A stretch of DNA of 6,478 nt. Origin: an uncultured Eubacteriaceae bacterium. GTDB lineage: Bacteria; Bacillota; Clostridia; Eubacteriales; Eubacteriaceae. Shown here in pieces: positions 5,881 through 6,478 of the stretch (position 1 is its first letter; each line of letters begins with the position of its first letter). The translations under genes were made by a program, and so were the position numbers. Location: assembly GCA_947630385.1 (NCBI GenBank), contig CANRHG010000111.1, positions 1 through 6,478 on the forward strand, written 5' to 3'. The notes under the pieces were generated by a model. It ran no database searches, was not told the origin of the DNA, and saw only the letters and a list, made by a program, of their open reading frames with translations.

Positions 5881-5964
5881 AAGCAGTAATGATCCTATGA
5901 ACGGGTCGTATGGAAGTTTTTTCATAAAAGCGCATTAGCGCAGTTCAACTAAATAAACTAGAAA
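5881..5964 (+). ncRNA. Putative omegaRNA 3' part and IS605-type right end, with guide from 5949
   Basis: Directly after the TnpB-like stop codon three hairpins follow: GATCC/GGGTC (5891-5895 with 5903-5907), TATGGAA/TTTCATA (5909-5915 with 5920-5926, 4-nt loop), and GCGC-ATTA-GCGC (5930-5941). The last is followed by AGTTCAA (5942-5948). In TnpB systems the guide RNA scaffold overlaps the 3' end of tnpB and the transposon right end, often ends in TCAA after a small hairpin, and the guide is the sequence just beyond. By that rule the guide starts at C5949 (CTAAATAAACTAGAAA). The 5' limit of the RNA, probably inside the gene, cannot be set here. Confidence 0.5.
5949..5959 (+). repeat. 11-nt guide-start sequence repeated in the adhesin gene
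   Basis: CTAAATAAACT, the first 11 nt after the TTCAA end, recurs exactly at 6179-6189 on the same strand. That copy is preceded by TTAC (6175-6178), which is also the left cleavage/target tetranucleotide of the IS605-family element ISHp608. Identity stops after the eleventh base. The match may be a seed target or coincidence. Confidence 0.4.
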
Positions 5965-5977
5965 TAAAGGAAGAAAA

Positions 5978-6478
5978 GTGAAACAAAAAATAAATTTAAG
6001 AAACTTTTGGCGTAGATTTTCTGTTTCCTTGTTATCTCTATGTCTAATCTTCTCAATTTTATCTACGTCAGGTCTTACTGCGATAGTTCAAGCAGTTGAT
6101 AATTATCATAATCCTGAACCTACCCAAAATATTATCGATAACAGCCGTATTGCGGATCTGGATACGTCGGATACTTACCTAAATAAACTTTTAACTAATG
6201 ATGAGGGTTCGCGTTATGCTGGTCGTGTTTGGACGGATAAAAGCGTCTTTGCTTATGGAGATACTTATCAAGATAAGGATAACGAAGAGCTCTATAAAGA
6301 ACTCTATCCCAATAGTAATAAAGGGAGCAGCCAGACAGCTAATAATCAAATAACGCTTGATATGGCTACGGACGGTTATACCGGTAATGTAACATTTAAT
6401 TCAGACTTTCTTCACGAATACTCAGCATTAGCCTCAAGTCAAGTAGTTAATGAATATCCTCCTAGTCCTATTGATCTC
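5978..6478 (+). CDS. Secreted vWA-type surface protein (adhesin/pilin), N-terminal part, runs off window
   Basis: An open frame from GTG at 5978 stays open for 167 codons to the window end. AAAGGAA (5966-5972) gives a good ribosome binding site about 6 nt before the GTG. Residues 1-39 form a signal peptide: a basic start (KQKINLRNFWRR), a hydrophobic core, and likely Sec cleavage after VQA (37-39). The mature part contains GRVWTDKSV (82-90), then NSDFL and a YSALAS stretch, and stops at SPIDL. Gram-positive surface proteins with this order (GR-W-TDK, DFL-SALSS, PLDIVLVLD) continue into a von Willebrand A domain with a metal-ion adhesion site, usually with a C-terminal LPXTG anchor; both would lie beyond the window. 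The gene follows the TnpB-like gene by 97 nt in the same orientation, and the putative guide RNA end overlaps its leader, so cotranscription is possible. Confidence 0.75.
   Translation, partial: MKQKINLRNFWRRFSVSLLSLCLIFSILSTSGLTAIVQAVDNYHNPEPTQNIIDNSRIADLDTSDTYLNKLLTNDEGSRYAGRVWTDKSVFAYGDTYQDKDNEELYKELYPNSNKGSSQTANNQITLDMATDGYTGNVTFNSDFLHEYSALASSQVVNEYPPSPIDL

Noticed and set aside
6035..6046. Possible lipoprotein box around C22 of the adhesin signal peptide
   Set aside because: The residue before the cysteine is Leu, not Gly/Ala/Ser, and a normal signal peptidase I site (VQA) follows at the end of the hydrophobic core.

Overview
The window looks like the chromosome of a low-GC Gram-positive bacterium (Firmicutes, possibly a clostridial or tissierellial anaerobe). 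The pointers are the EF-Tu C-terminus, AGGAG-type ribosome binding sites, AT-rich spacers, and a secreted surface protein of the von Willebrand A type typical of such organisms. The lineage is inferred from sequence style only.

Region by region. Bases 1-192 are the end of tuf, closed by a hairpin terminator. Bases 428-1387 encode a 319-residue winged-helix protein (MarR/AbiEi-antitoxin-like) with a 12-bp perfect inverted repeat just upstream that is a likely autoregulatory operator. Convergent to it on the minus strand is a two-gene sugar operon: a short-chain dehydrogenase (3765-3007) followed after 10 nt by an FGGY-family sugar kinase resembling L-xylulokinase (2996-1485). A hairpin near 1455-1477 ends it. 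The pair could oxidise a polyol to a ketose and phosphorylate it; the substrate is not determined.

Bases 3766-5235 are about 1.47 kb with no convincing protein gene. They are very AT-rich but hold a small GC-richer island with two contiguous hairpins (4293-4335), an imperfect 23-bp direct repeat, three copies of AAGTGTATCY (two inside stem-loops with 29-30 nt loops), and a cluster of hairpins (4925-5194) that includes two mutually exclusive pairings.

The most interesting part is 5236-5980. A 214-residue protein consists essentially of only the RuvC nuclease half of a TnpB (the IS200/IS605 ancestor of Cas12). It lacks the N-terminal guide-RNA-binding half, lacks the zinc finger, and has the RuvC-II glutamate in a non-canonical place. 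It has its own good ribosome binding site. Directly after its stop codon come three small hairpins, the last followed by TTCAA, as at the 3' end of an omegaRNA/right end of an IS605 element. The putative guide starts at 5949 and runs into the 5' leader of the next gene, a secreted vWA-type adhesin or pilin (from 5978, cut by the window end). The first 11 nt of the putative guide recur exactly at 6179-6189 inside that gene, preceded by TTAC. No TnpA transposase is visible. The layout recalls TnpB-derived RNA-guided regulators (TldR) that sit beside surface-structure genes, but a decayed insertion element is the main alternative.
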